The notes beneath the pieces were generated by a model. That model saw only the letters and a list, made by a program, of their open reading frames with translations. It was not told the DNA's origin and did not search any database. Made by a program: the position numbers and the translations under genes. A DNA stretch of 64,000 nt from Nocardiopsis flavescens (GTDB taxonomy: Bacteria; Actinomycetota; Actinomycetes; Streptosporangiales; Streptosporangiaceae), in contig NZ_FQZK01000003.1 in NCBI RefSeq assembly GCF_900141985.1, forward strand, positions 186,001 to 250,000, in the 5' to 3' direction. Of this stretch, positions 47,630 to 56,967 are shown piece after piece; position 1 is the stretch's first letter; the number at the start of each line of letters is the position of its first letter.

Positions 47630-48238
47630 GTGGACGGGCCCTACCTCCGGGTCGAGGAGTCCGGCGAGATCCGCGAGCTCGCGGACGAGGTCACCACGGT
47701 CGGCCGCGGCGAGGGTGCCGACATCCGCCTCGACGACCCCAGCGTCTCGCTGCTCCACGCCGAGCTGGTCCGCCGCGGCCCCTACGTGTACGTGGTGGAC
47801 ATGGGCCTGTCCCGCAACGGCACCCGGGTCAACGGCCGGCCGATCGCCCGGCGCGTCCTGGAAGAGGGCGACGTGGTAAGTTTCGGCACCGCCCGCTGCC
47901 GGGTCGGCGGCCTGCCCCAGGAGCAGATCAGCCCGGACGTGGAGCTGCGCCGCAGCGCCGCCCCCGAGCTGACCCGCCGGGAGCTGGACGTGCTGACGGC
48001 GCTGTGCCAGCCCGCCCTGTCGGAGGAGGCGTTCGTCGCTCCGGCGACCGCCCGCGACATCGCCGAGGTGCTGGTGGTGACCGAGGCGGCGGTCAAGCAG
48101 CACCTGCTCCGGCTGTACCAGAAGTTCCGCATCCCCGAGGGCCAGAACCGGCGCACCCGGCTGGCCAACGAGGTGGTCGCGCTGGGGCTGGTGCGCCCGC
48201 TGCCGGTCGGCCACCACACCCGGCGCGCCGCCGGCTGA
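47630..48238 (+). CDS. FHA-domain protein with C-terminal HTH
   Basis: A 202-residue protein joining a phosphothreonine-binding FHA domain to a helix-turn-helix. The FHA domain (about residues 20-95) shows TTVGRGEGADIRLDDPSVSLLHAEL and SRNGTRVNGRPI. The C-terminal part (about 110-190) has LTRRELDVLTALCQP and ARDIAEVLVVTEAAVKQHL, a LuxR/SARP-like HTH. It could couple Ser/Thr kinase signalling to transcription. GTG with AGGAGG five nt upstream is the start; an ATG 90 nt earlier has a poorer site and would add an Arg/His/Pro-rich tail. Confidence 0.87.
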   Translation: MDGPYLRVEESGEIRELADEVTTVGRGEGADIRLDDPSVSLLHAELVRRGPYVYVVDMGLSRNGTRVNGRPIARRVLEEGDVVSFGTARCRVGGLPQEQISPDVELRRSAAPELTRRELDVLTALCQPALSEEAFVAPATARDIAEVLVVTEAAVKQHLLRLYQKFRIPEGQNRRTRLANEVVALGLVRPLPVGHHTRRAAG

Positions 48239-48314
48239 GGCCGGGGGCCGCCCCCGCCGACGGGCGCGGGGCGGCGGCCCGTCCGGACCACCGCCCCGTG
48301 CGCGAGGACGCGGG

Positions 48315-49175
48315 TCAGCCCCGCGCGGCGACCTGCCGCTCGGCCGCCTCGACCACGTTGACCAGCAGCATCGCGCGGGTCATCGGGCCCACCCCGCCGG
48401 GGTTGGGCGAGATGTGCCCGGCCACCCCGGCCACGTCCGGGACGACGTCCCCGACCAGGCCGTCCTCCGTGCGCGAGACGCCCACGTCCAGCACGGCCGC
48501 GCCAGGGCGCACCATGTCGGGGGTGATGAGCCCGGGCACCCCGGCCCCGGCGACGATGATGTCGGCGCGGCGGGTGTGCTCGGCGAGGTCGCGGGTGCCG
48601 GTGTGGCACAGGGTGACGGTGGCGTTCTCCGACCGGCGGGTCAGCAGCAGCCCCAGCGGGCGGCCCACGGTGACACCGCGGCCGACCACGACCACCTCGG
48701 CGCCCTTGAGGGGGACGTCGTAGCGGTGGAGCAGCTCGACGATGCCGCGCGGGGTGCAGGGCAGCGGGGCCTCCTGCATCAGCACCAGCCTGCCGAGGTT
48801 GGAGGGCTGGAGCCCGTCGGCGTCCTTGACCGGGTCGATCAGGCCCAGCACCCGGTTCTCGTCCAGGCCCCGGGGCAGGGGCAGCTGCACGATGTAGCCG
48901 GTGCAGGCCGGGTCCTCGTTGAGTTCGCGGACGGCCTGCTCCACCTGCTCCTGGGTGGCGTCGCCGGGCAGGTCGCGCCGGATGCTCGCGATGCCGACCT
49001 GGGCGCAGTCGCGGTGCTTGCCGCGGACGTAGGAGTGGCTGCCCGGGTCGTCGCCGACCAGGACGGTGCCCAGCCCGGGGGTGACGCCCTGCTCGCGCAG
49101 GCGGGCCACCCGGCCGGTGAGCTCCTCGCGGATGGACGTGGCGACGGCCTTGCCGTCCAGAACGATCGCGCTCAT
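48315..49175 (-). CDS. folD: Methylenetetrahydrofolate dehydrogenase/cyclohydrolase
   Basis: A 286-residue bifunctional enzyme interconverting 5,10-methylene-, methenyl- and 10-formyl-tetrahydrofolate. [14 protein letters not shown] with the catalytic Lys, [21 protein letters not shown] and the dinucleotide site [18 protein letters not shown] are present, ending with [23 protein letters not shown] precedes the ATG. It is last in the purN-purH-folD operon, 11 nt after purH, and supplies the formyl donor both upstream enzymes consume. Confidence 0.95.
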   Translation of the reverse strand: MSAIVLDGKAVATSIREELTGRVARLREQGVTPGLGTVLVGDDPGSHSYVRGKHRDCAQVGIASIRRDLPGDATQEQVEQAVRELNEDPACTGYIVQLPLPRGLDENRVLGLIDPVKDADGLQPSNLGRLVLMQEAPLPCTPRGIVELLHRYDVPLKGAEVVVVGRGVTVGRPLGLLLTRRSENATVTLCHTGTRDLAEHTRRADIIVAGAGVPGLITPDMVRPGAAVLDVGVSRTEDGLVGDVVPDVAGVAGHISPNPGGVGPMTRAMLLVNVVEAAERQVAARG

Positions 49176-49186
49176 GCCTGGGTCTC

Positions 49187-50752
49187 CTAGTGGAAGAAGT
49201 GCCGGGTGCCGGTCAGGTACAGGGTGGCCCCGGCCGCCTCGGCCGCCGCGACGACCTCCGCGTCGCGGACCGAGCCGCCGGGCTGCACGACGGCGCGCAC
49301 CCCGGCCGCGGTGAGGATCTCCAGCCCGTCGGGGAAGGGGAAGAAGGCGTCGCTGGCGGCGACCGACCCGGCCACCCGGTCCCCGGCGCGGGACACCGCC
49401 AGGCGCGCGGAGTCGACCCGGTTGACCTGGCCCATGCCGACGCCGACGGTGGCGCCGTCGGAGGCGAGCAGGATGGCGTTGGACTTGACGGCGCGCACCG
49501 CCCGCCAGGCGAAGGCCAGGTCGGCCAGGGTCGCCTCGTCGGCGGGCTCACCGGTGGCCAGGGTCCAGCTCTCGGGGGCGTCGCCCGGGGCGTCGATGCG
49601 GTCGACCGACTGGGCGAGCAGCCCGCCGCTGATCAGGCGGGTCTCCACCGCGGGGCCGGCGGCGGCCTCGACCTTGAGCAGGCGGATGTTCTTCTTGCGG
49701 GTGAGGATGTCCAGCGCCGCGGGCTCGAAGCCGGGGGCGGCCACGACCTCGGTGAAGACCTCCGAGATCTGCGCGGCCAGCTCCTCGCCCACCGGGCGGT
49801 TAGTGGCGATGACCCCGCCGAACGCCGACACCGGGTCGGCGGCGTGCGCCTTGCGGTGGGCCTCGGCGTTGTCGGCGCCCACCGCGATGCCGCACGGGTT
49901 GGCGTGCTTGATGACGGCGACGCAGGGGGCGTCGAAGTCGTGGGCGGCGCGCACGGCGGCGTCGGTGTCCACGTAGTTGTTGAACGACATGGCCTTGCCG
50001 TGCAGCTGCTCGGCCCCGGCCAGGCCGTGCGCGGGCACGCCCGCCGGAACGTACAGGGCGGCGCCCTGGTGCGGGTTCTCGCCGTAGCGCAGGACGGCCT
50101 TGCGGGTGTGGACGGCGGCCCGGAAGTCCGGCCAGGCCGTCTCGGCGGCCTCGGCGTCGGGCGCGTAGGTGCCGGAGAACCACTCGGCGACCGCCGCGTC
50201 GTAGGCGGCGGTGTGCTGGAACGCCAGCCCGGCCAGGCGCCTGCGGCGGTCGAGGGTGAAGCCGCCGCCGCGCACGGCCTCCAGGACGGAGTCGTAGGAG
50301 GCGGGGTCGACGACGACGGCGACGCTGGAGTGGTTCTTGGCGGAGGCGCGCACCATGGCGGGGCCGCCGATGTCGATCTGCTCGACGCACTCCGTCCCGG
50401 AGGCGCCCGAGGCGACGGTCTCGCGGAACGGGTAGAGGTTGACCACGACCAGGTCGAAGGGGGCGATGCCCAGATCCTCGATCTGGGACACGTGGTCGGG
50501 GTTGTTCTGGTCGGCGAGGAGCCCGGCGTGCACGGACGGGTGGAGGGTCTTGACCCGGCCGCCCATGATCTCGGGGAATCCCGTGACGTCCTCGACCCCG
50601 GTGACGGGGACGCCCGCCTCGCGCAGCCGCGCGGCGGTGGAGCCGGTAGAGACGATCTCCACCCCGGCCGCGGCCAGGCCCGCGCCCAGGGCCTCCAGGC
50701 CGGTCTTGTCGTACACGCTGATCAACGCACGCCGGATGGCCTGCTGGGTCAC
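49187..50752 (-). CDS. purH: AICAR transformylase/IMP cyclohydrolase
   Basis: A 521-residue bifunctional enzyme for the last two steps of IMP synthesis. The N-terminal MGS-like cyclohydrolase domain has [25 protein letters not shown] and [14 protein letters not shown]. The C-terminal transformylase has [28 protein letters not shown] and [12 protein letters not shown] with the catalytic Lys-His. The C-terminus ends GTRHFFH as in the family. The GTG start overlaps the purN stop (GTGA). Confidence 0.96.
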   Translation of the reverse strand: MTQQAIRRALISVYDKTGLEALGAGLAAAGVEIVSTGSTAARLREAGVPVTGVEDVTGFPEIMGGRVKTLHPSVHAGLLADQNNPDHVSQIEDLGIAPFDLVVVNLYPFRETVASGASGTECVEQIDIGGPAMVRASAKNHSSVAVVVDPASYDSVLEAVRGGGFTLDRRRRLAGLAFQHTAAYDAAVAEWFSGTYAPDAEAAETAWPDFRAAVHTRKAVLRYGENPHQGAALYVPAGVPAHGLAGAEQLHGKAMSFNNYVDTDAAVRAAHDFDAPCVAVIKHANPCGIAVGADNAEAHRKAHAADPVSAFGGVIATNRPVGEELAAQISEVFTEVVAAPGFEPAALDILTRKKNIRLLKVEAAAGPAVETRLISGGLLAQSVDRIDAPGDAPESWTLATGEPADEATLADLAFAWRAVRAVKSNAILLASDGATVGVGMGQVNRVDSARLAVSRAGDRVAGSVAASDAFFPFPDGLEILTAAGVRAVVQPGGSVRDAEVVAAAEAAGATLYLTGTRHFFH

Positions 50753-51417
50753 CGGTTCTCCTTCGGTTCGGTCGCGTCCGCGACGCTCTGCTCGGTGCGG
50801 TCGGCCCGGCCGAACCGCACCTTCCTGCCGTCGATGGTCCAGCCCTCGCGGGACAGGCGGCCGACCGTGTCGACCAGCATGCGCCGCTCCACGCCCTTGA
50901 TGCGCTCGTGGAGGCCGGACTCGTCATCGTCGTCCTCGACGGGGACCGCCACCTGGTCGATGATCGGCCCGGAGTCGACGCCCTCGTCGAGGAAGTGGAT
51001 GGTGGTGCCGGTGACGCGGACACCGTGGGCGAGCGCGTCACGCACCGCGTGGGCGCCGGGGAAGGAGGGGAGCAGGGCCGGGTGGATGTTCACGGCGGCG
51101 TACTCGCGCACGACCTCGGGGCCGAGGATGCGCATGAACCCGGCGGAGACGACCAGGTCGGGAGCGTGTTCCCCGATGTGCTCGGCCAGGTCGGCGTTCC
51201 AGCGGGCGCGGTCGGCGTACTCGCGGAAGGGGACGGTGAACACGGGTACACCGGCCTCGCGGGCCCGTTCGATGCCCCGGGTCCCCTCGCGGTCGGCCCC
51301 GACGGCGACGATCTCGGCCCCGTAGGCCGGATCCCGGGCCGCCTCCAGGAGGGCGGCCATGTTGCTGCCCGTACCCGATATGAGAACCACCACTCGCGCG
51401 GACAATGCTTCTCCCAT
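50749..51417 (-). CDS. purN: Phosphoribosylglycinamide formyltransferase
   Basis: A 222-residue GAR transformylase using 10-formyl-tetrahydrofolate in purine synthesis. [17 protein letters not shown] binds the substrate phosphate. The catalytic triad lies in [21 protein letters not shown] and [16 protein letters not shown] (Asn, His, Asp). It heads the purN-purH-folD operon. The ATG at 51417 lacks a ribosome-binding site. A TTG at about 51405 with GGGAGAA close upstream is a credible alternative that would shorten the protein by four residues. Confidence 0.93.
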   Translation of the reverse strand: MGEALSARVVVLISGTGSNMAALLEAARDPAYGAEIVAVGADREGTRGIERAREAGVPVFTVPFREYADRARWNADLAEHIGEHAPDLVVSAGFMRILGPEVVREYAAVNIHPALLPSFPGAHAVRDALAHGVRVTGTTIHFLDEGVDSGPIIDQVAVPVEDDDDESGLHERIKGVERRMLVDTVGRLSREGWTIDGRKVRFGRADRTEQSVADATEPKENR

Positions 51418-51720
51418 GTGACTAGAGAACGGTGCGGGAGTCCCCTCCCGTACTCCGGGGGCACCGGGGGACGGCGCAGCATCCGGAAAACGCGTACACC
51501 CGGTACAGATCCCGGGCTTGGGCCGTGCGAGGGCCCGTCCGCACCACCACCCTATCGGGCCGGGTAGCGTCGGACCCACGTGAGGCGGGCTTGGGGACGA
51601 CGTGTGACGCGGGCCTCCGACCGGCCCCGATCCTCCGGAAGTCGTCTTCGGCGGATACCCTCCGCTCAAGCCGCAGTGTGACGAGGGCATCCGCCGCGGG
51701 TGCCCCGAAGGAGTGAGACC

Positions 51721-52113
51721 TTGACCGAGAACCGCCCGGAGCCGCGATCCGAGGACGACCGCCCCCGTGTCGAGCGCGGCGGGCTGTGGGGCCTGTTCTT
51801 CGGGCTGGCCGGGCTGCTGCTGCCGCCCTACGGGGGCGTACTGTCCGCGTTCGGCCTGGTTCAGGGCATCCAGGCGCGGCGGGCCGCCCGGCGCAACCGG
51901 TCCGACGCCCCGCTGGCGCTGCTGAGCGTGGCGGTGGGCGTGGCCGGGGTCGTGGTGTCCCTGGCGATGATCGCGGTCTCGGTGGTGTTCAACGACCAGC
52001 TCATCGAGTACCGGGACTGCTCGGCGCGGGCGCACACGGTGTCCACCCAGCAGGCGTGCGACGACGCCTGGAACTCGGGGACCGCGCTGCCCTCGTGGGT
52101 CACCGGCGCCTGA
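51721..52113 (+). CDS. DUF4190-family membrane protein
   Basis: A 130-residue protein with a charged N-terminus and two helices: LWGLFFGLAGLLLPPYGGVL and ALLSVAVGVAGVVVSLAMIA. The linker VQGIQARRAARRNRS between them is typical of DUF4190. A short extracytoplasmic tail with two Cys (RDCSARAH and QQACDDAW) follows. The TTG start is set by AAGGAG eight nt upstream. Function unknown. It ends before a 15-bp terminator and is the last gene before the polysaccharide locus. Confidence 0.83.
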   Translation: MTENRPEPRSEDDRPRVERGGLWGLFFGLAGLLLPPYGGVLSAFGLVQGIQARRAARRNRSDAPLALLSVAVGVAGVVVSLAMIAVSVVFNDQLIEYRDCSARAHTVSTQQACDDAWNSGTALPSWVTGA

Positions 52114-52143
52114 GCACCATGACATAGCGGTACAGAACGTCCC

Positions 52144-52177
52144 GGAGGGGGCGGCGGGGAGACCCGCCGCCCCCTCC
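52144..52177 (+). terminator. Hairpin terminator
   Basis: GGAGGGGGCGGCGGG, loop GAGA, then the exact 15-nt complement, isolating the DUF4190 gene from the polysaccharide locus. Confidence 0.8.
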
Positions 52178-52251
52178 GCGTTCTGTTTCCGGCCTTGTTC
52201 TCCAGAGGAAACGGACCTTCTCCGGGCATCGAGCACGCACCCCAAGGGACT

Positions 52252-52283
52252 ACACTTAGTGTTCAATCGTTCACTAAAAGTGT
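52252..52283. promoter_or_regulatory. Operator-like dyad upstream of polysaccharide locus
   Basis: TTAGTG, ten nt, CACTAA with flanking ACACT and AGTGT (the flank offset by two nt). It lies in an AT-richer patch 134 nt before the first gene of the locus. Confidence 0.55.
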
Positions 52284-52416
52284 CGACTCCCGGGGGCCGA
52301 GAACCCGGCCGCCCCCATGCCGCCACCCCGGCGGCGGGGGGAGCCGGCCCGCACCCGCCGCACGGCGTGGCCGATTCCCCGCACATCGAAGCCAGTGGCC
52401 TCTTCAGGAGGGTTTG

Positions 52417-54234
52417 ATGGACACCCCCGCCCCCGGATCACCCGGACCGGAACTCAAGGAGTACACCGCGCTGCTGCGCCGCCGCTGGCGGCCGGTGGCC
52501 GCCGGGGTGCTCGGCGGCGCGGCCCTGGCCCTGGCCGGGGTGTTCGCGGTGCCCTCCGCCTACACCTCCACGGCCGCCGTCCAGGTACTGCCGACCGGGA
52601 TGGCCGAGTTCACCGGCGAGCGGTCCGGCCGCCTGGCGGGCGACGTGAACCTCGACACCGAGGCGCAGGTGCTGCGCTCGGAGGAGGTCTCCGCCGCGGC
52701 GGCCGAACTCGCCGCCGAGGCCACCGGTTCCCCCGCCACCGCCGACGACCTGCGCGAGAACGTCGACGTCACCGTCCCCTCCAACAGCAACGTGCTGGAG
52801 ATCCACTACACCGCGGGCTCCCCCGAGGCCGCCCGGGCCGGGGCCGACGCCTACTCCCGGGCCTACCTCGGGCAGCGGGCCGAACGCGTGGACGGCCTCA
52901 TCGGCGCCCACCTGGAGGCGCTGCGCGGCGAGCGTGAGCGCCTGGAGGAGGAGCTGGGCGGGGTGTCCGGCGGCGCCGCGTCCGCCGACCCCCGCGCCGA
53001 GGTCCTGCGCCAGGAGGCCACCGCGCTGGGCGGGGGCATCGCACCGCTCGCCGCGCTGCGCGGGACCGTCGAGACCGGCCGGGTGATCACCCCGGCCGAC
53101 CTGCCCGAGCGGGCCTCCTCCCCCAACCCGCCGCTGTGGCTGGCCGCGGGCACCGCCCTGGGCCTGCTGGCCGGGCTGGGCGCGGCCGTGGTCCGCGACC
53201 GCCTGGACCGGCGCCTGCACGACACCGAGGAGACCGGGCGCCTGAGCGGCCTGCCCGTGCTGCTCGACCTGTCCTCCTGCGCGCCGCAGCGCGGGGGGCG
53301 CACCCCCGGCCTGCTCGGGGAGAACGAGACCGGCGGCCAGCGGGTCCAGTCCCTGGTCCACCTGGTCCGCGCCCGCGGCGCCGGCCCGGGCGGCTCCGTA
53401 CGGCCCCCGGCCGCCGCGGACGGGACCGCCGCGGACGGGGAGGGCCCGCGGGCGGGCCGCGTGCTCGTGGTCGCGGCCACCACGCCCGGCCGGTCCGGAA
53501 CCGCCGCCGCGGTGAACGTCGCCGCGGCCCTGGCCCGGACGGGTTCGGAGACGCTGCTGGTGTGCGCCGACCCGCGGTCCGACACCGTGGGCGAGCTGCT
53601 GGGCCTGCCCGAGGGCCCCGGCCTGGCCGAGGCCCTGGTCGACGGCGAGGACCCCGGCGACCTGGAGGTGCGCCCGGAGGCGGCCCCCCGGTTGCGGGTG
53701 CTGCGCCACGGGCGGCCGGGGGCTGCCGCACCGGTGCAGGACACCGCGATGGGCGACCTGCTGGGACTGCTGCGCGAGCAGGCCGACCACATCGTGGTCG
53801 CGGTGCCGCCGCCCGGCGAGCGCGCCGACGTGCACGCCGTGGCCGGCGCCGCCGACCTCGTGCTCCCGGTCGTCGAGCTGGGCCGCACCCTCCGCGCCGA
53901 CCTGGCCGACCTGCTCGCCGTCGCCGACCGGTTCGCGCTGGAGGCCCCCGGCGTGATCGTGCTGCCCCGGCAGCCGCTGCCCGGCCCGCTCCCCGAACTC
54001 GCCCCCGCGGGCGGGGCCCCGTCCGCGCCCCGGCGGACCACCTCCGGAGTCGTCCGGGCGGACGGGGACCCGCAGGAGAAGGCGGAGAAGGAGCAGGACC
54101 CGCAGGAAGCGGAGGACGCGCAGGACGCGCAGGACGCGGAGGAGGCCGGCCGCGACGGGGCCGCGGAGCCCGGCGAGGCCGGGGACGGCGAGACCGTCGT
54201 GGTGCCCGCCGACGTCGCCGGGGCGCGGCGCTGA
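52417..54234 (+). CDS. Wzz/BY-kinase-like polysaccharide co-polymerase with degenerate P-loop
   Basis: A 605-residue chain-length determinant-like protein. Wzz features: first helix about residues 26-48, long extracytoplasmic coiled-coil part, second helix about 245-265, then a cytoplasmic CpsD/ParA-like domain (about 345-530). The Walker A equivalent ATTPGRSGTAAAVN lacks the GK[ST] lysine, and the second Asp motif reads CADPRSD, so ATP use and autophosphorylation are doubtful. The C-terminus is a Glu/Asp/Gln tract with DAQDAQDAEEA. AGGAGGG fixes the ATG. It opens the exopolysaccharide operon and overlaps the polymerase gene (TGATG). Confidence 0.85.
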   Translation: MDTPAPGSPGPELKEYTALLRRRWRPVAAGVLGGAALALAGVFAVPSAYTSTAAVQVLPTGMAEFTGERSGRLAGDVNLDTEAQVLRSEEVSAAAAELAAEATGSPATADDLRENVDVTVPSNSNVLEIHYTAGSPEAARAGADAYSRAYLGQRAERVDGLIGAHLEALRGERERLEEELGGVSGGAASADPRAEVLRQEATALGGGIAPLAALRGTVETGRVITPADLPERASSPNPPLWLAAGTALGLLAGLGAAVVRDRLDRRLHDTEETGRLSGLPVLLDLSSCAPQRGGRTPGLLGENETGGQRVQSLVHLVRARGAGPGGSVRPPAAADGTAADGEGPRAGRVLVVAATTPGRSGTAAAVNVAAALARTGSETLLVCADPRSDTVGELLGLPEGPGLAEALVDGEDPGDLEVRPEAAPRLRVLRHGRPGAAAPVQDTAMGDLLGLLREQADHIVVAVPPPGERADVHAVAGAADLVLPVVELGRTLRADLADLLAVADRFALEAPGVIVLPRQPLPGPLPELAPAGGAPSAPRRTTSGVVRADGDPQEKAEKEQDPQEAEDAQDAQDAEEAGRDGAAEPGEAGDGETVVVPADVAGARR

Positions 54235-55625
54235 TGGCGCGGGGCCCCGCGGCGGCCGGGACCGGCGCGGCCGTGCCCGTCACCGCGGGCCCGGCCCCGT
54301 CCTCCGGGCGCCCGCTGCTGTGGCTGCTGGCGGGCTACCCGGTGTGGTGGGCGCTGGGCCTGGGCCAGTTCGCCTACTGGGTGTTCGCCGTCCCGATGGC
54401 CGTGGAGCTGGTGCGCCGCCACCGGACGGTCGGCCTGCGGGTGCCCCCGGCGTTCTGGCTGTGGGCGCTGTTCCTGGTGTGGTCGGTGCTGGGCCTGGCC
54501 GTGGTCCCGCTGGAGATGCCGGGCACCGTCCCGGACAGCGGCGGCTACGGCGGGGCCGTGCTCCGGGTCGTCAACTACCTGGTGCTGACGGTGCTGCTGC
54601 TGTACGCGGGCAACCTGACCAAGCGCGAGCTGCCCACCCGCGCGGTGGTGGCGGCGCTGACGGTGCTGGGCCTGGCCACGATCGCCGGCGGGTACCTGGG
54701 GATGCTCGCGCCGCGGTTCGAGTTCACCGCGCCGCTGGAGTACCTGCTGCCCGGCGGGCTGGCCTCCGACCCGTTCATGAAGACCCTCATCCACCCGGCG
54801 TCCGCGCAGGTGATGGACATCTTCGGGTACGACTCGGCGCGCCCCAAGGCGCCCTGGGAGTACACCAACGTGTGGGGGTACATGATCTCCCTGCTGCTGG
54901 TGTGGGCCGCCGTGCTCGTCCTCGGCCGCGCGGGCGCTCCGCCGTGGGTGCGCTGGGGCCTGCCCGTGGCCATGCTGCTGGCGGTGGTGCCCGTCGTGCA
55001 CTCGCTCAACCGGGCGCTGTGGGTGGGGCTGGCGCTGTCACTGCTCTACGCGGGGTTCGCGGCGCTGCGCCGGGGGCGGGTGCTGCCGGTGGCGGTGTGC
55101 GCGCTGGTCGCGGTGCTGGCCCTGGGGGTGCTGGCGCTGTCCCCGCTGGCCGACGTGGTGCGGGCGCGGGCCGACGCCCCGCACAGCGACGACGGGCGGG
55201 CAGCGACCAACGCGGCGTCGGTGGCCGCCGCCGACCTGTCGCCGGTGCTGGGCTGGGGCACCACCCGGGAGACCCTGGGCAGCTCCGACTCCATCGCGAT
55301 CGGCCCCTCCGCCGAGTGCCCCGGCTGCGGCCAGCACGTGATCGGCAACGCGGGCCAGCTGTGGATGACACTCGTCGCGAGCGGGTGGGTGGGCACGGCC
55401 CTGTTCCTGGGCTTCTTCGCGGCGGTGGCCTGGCGGTACCGGTCCGCGGTGACGCCCGCGGGCCAGGGCGCCCTGCTCACCGTGCTGCTGCTCTTCTGGT
55501 ACATGTTCTTCTACGTCGCGCTCATGTCTCCGCTGGCCGTGACCATGGTGGCCGTCGCCCTGCTGTGGCGGGACGAGGAGCCCCTGCTCCGCCGCGGGAC
55601 CGCGCACGGGCGGGGGTCCCGATGA
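54234..55625 (+). CDS. O-antigen polymerase/ligase-like membrane protein
   Basis: A 463-residue polytopic protein with about 11 helices, consistent with a Wzy polymerase or O-antigen ligase. Between helices lie a loop with RPKAPWEYTNVWGYMISL and a large extracytoplasmic loop with DDGRAATNAASVAAAD and WGTTRETLG, the sort of Arg-containing periplasmic loop used by this family, plus CPGC whose pair could form a disulfide. It starts within the stop of the preceding gene (TGATG). In this locus it would join repeat units exported by the flippase. Confidence 0.8.
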   Translation: MARGPAAAGTGAAVPVTAGPAPSSGRPLLWLLAGYPVWWALGLGQFAYWVFAVPMAVELVRRHRTVGLRVPPAFWLWALFLVWSVLGLAVVPLEMPGTVPDSGGYGGAVLRVVNYLVLTVLLLYAGNLTKRELPTRAVVAALTVLGLATIAGGYLGMLAPRFEFTAPLEYLLPGGLASDPFMKTLIHPASAQVMDIFGYDSARPKAPWEYTNVWGYMISLLLVWAAVLVLGRAGAPPWVRWGLPVAMLLAVVPVVHSLNRALWVGLALSLLYAGFAALRRGRVLPVAVCALVAVLALGVLALSPLADVVRARADAPHSDDGRAATNAASVAAADLSPVLGWGTTRETLGSSDSIAIGPSAECPGCGQHVIGNAGQLWMTLVASGWVGTALFLGFFAAVAWRYRSAVTPAGQGALLTVLLLFWYMFFYVALMSPLAVTMVAVALLWRDEEPLLRRGTAHGRGSR

Positions 55626-56839
55626 ACGGTGAGACGACCTATCTGACAGACCTGGCGGCGGTGCTGTGGCCGTGCGGGGGGCTGCTGGGGCACGGCCCCG
55701 GCCCCGCCCGCGGGCGGGGCCGGGGCAACCAGTACCTGCCGGTGCCCAGCGCCTGCGACCCGCGGGTGATCCTGCCCGCGCACAACCGGTCGGCGGCCAC
55801 CCGGGGCATCGCGTCCTTCTCCCAGGGGCACTCCCTGCGGGAGCGGCTGCGCAAACTGCTGCTGACCGGGGCGTTCGCCTCGGGGATGGCCCCGCTGCTG
55901 CTGCGCGACCGCCTGTACGTGGGCGCCGGTCCGGGCATCGAGCACGCGCTCGCGGCGGCGCTGGACCGCGAGCTGGCCATCGCCATCCACGTGGGGCCGC
56001 CGCGGGCCAACCGCAAGCCGGTCCTGCTGCTGCTCACCCCGGGCGGGCGGACCATCGGCTACGCCAAGGTCGCCGTGAACGACCTGACCGGGCGGCTGGT
56101 GGTGGCCGAGGCGCGGGCGCTGCGCCTGCTGGCCGACCACCGGCTGCGCGACGTCACCGTGCCCCGGCTGATGTACCAGGGCGAGTGGAACGGCCGCCCG
56201 CTGCTGGTGCAGGAGGCGCTGCCGGTGGGCGACCAGACCGACCGGCCCACCCGGCGCCAGCTGCTGCGCTGCGTCGCCCAGATCACCTCCCTGGTGGAGG
56301 TGCGCCGGCGCCGCCTGTCGGCGAGCACGTACCGCGGCGCCCTGGAGGAGCGGATCGCCGCACTGGGCGCGCGTCCGGAGGCGGGGCCGCTGATGGCTGC
56401 GCTGCACGGCCTGCCGGACGTGTCCCTGCCCTTCGGCGCCTGGCACGGGGACCTGACCCGGTGGAACATCGCCGGGACCGCGCGCCGCTCGTTCGTGTGG
56501 GACTGGGAGCGCCTGTCGCTGGACGCGCCCGCCGGGTTCGACGCCCTCCACTACGACCTCAACGAGTCCGTGCAGGCGGGGGTGCACCCCGGGGTGCACC
56601 GGTGGCTGGAGAGCGGCGCCCGGCTGCTGCGCGACCCGCTCATGGCCGAGCTGGGACTGGCAGCGCACACCGTGTCCACGGTGATGGCCCTCTACCTCAT
56701 CGACCTGGCCACCCGCTACCTGCACGACCGCCAGGACGAGATCGGCGTCCACCTGGCCGCGGTCGACGACTGGCTGCTGCCCGCCCTGGAGGGCCTCCAG
56801 GAGCGGGCGGCGCACGAGGCCGCCCGCGCCGGCGGCTGA
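55622..56839 (+). CDS. Choline/aminoglycoside-kinase-fold phosphotransferase in polysaccharide locus
   Basis: A 405-residue protein with a kinase-like fold: catalytic loop HGDLTRWNIAG near residue 275 (His-x-Asp-x4-Asn) and metal-binding WDWERLSLDAPAGFDALHYD. An N-terminal part with RANRKPVLLLLTPGGRTIGYAKVAV holds the ATP-binding Lys. It could add a phosphate or phospho-substituent to a sugar or alcohol precursor of the glycan. It overlaps the polymerase gene by 4 nt (ATGA), tying it to the pathway. Substrate unknown. Confidence 0.8.
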   Translation: MNGETTYLTDLAAVLWPCGGLLGHGPGPARGRGRGNQYLPVPSACDPRVILPAHNRSAATRGIASFSQGHSLRERLRKLLLTGAFASGMAPLLLRDRLYVGAGPGIEHALAAALDRELAIAIHVGPPRANRKPVLLLLTPGGRTIGYAKVAVNDLTGRLVVAEARALRLLADHRLRDVTVPRLMYQGEWNGRPLLVQEALPVGDQTDRPTRRQLLRCVAQITSLVEVRRRRLSASTYRGALEERIAALGARPEAGPLMAALHGLPDVSLPFGAWHGDLTRWNIAGTARRSFVWDWERLSLDAPAGFDALHYDLNESVQAGVHPGVHRWLESGARLLRDPLMAELGLAAHTVSTVMALYLIDLATRYLHDRQDEIGVHLAAVDDWLLPALEGLQERAAHEAARAGG

Positions 56840-56967
56840 GCCGTGCCCTCCCGGGCCCCCGCCCCGTTCCGCCCCGTCCCCCGCCCGCAACCGCCCCCGA
56901 GCGAACCGAGCCCGCACCGTCCGACGCATGTCCAACCCTGGAACCCGGAAACGACGAGGTCGATGTG

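Noticed and set aside
48243-48282. Hairpin downstream of folD
   Set aside because: Complementary GC blocks exist, but pairing needs several bulges, so I do not call a terminator.
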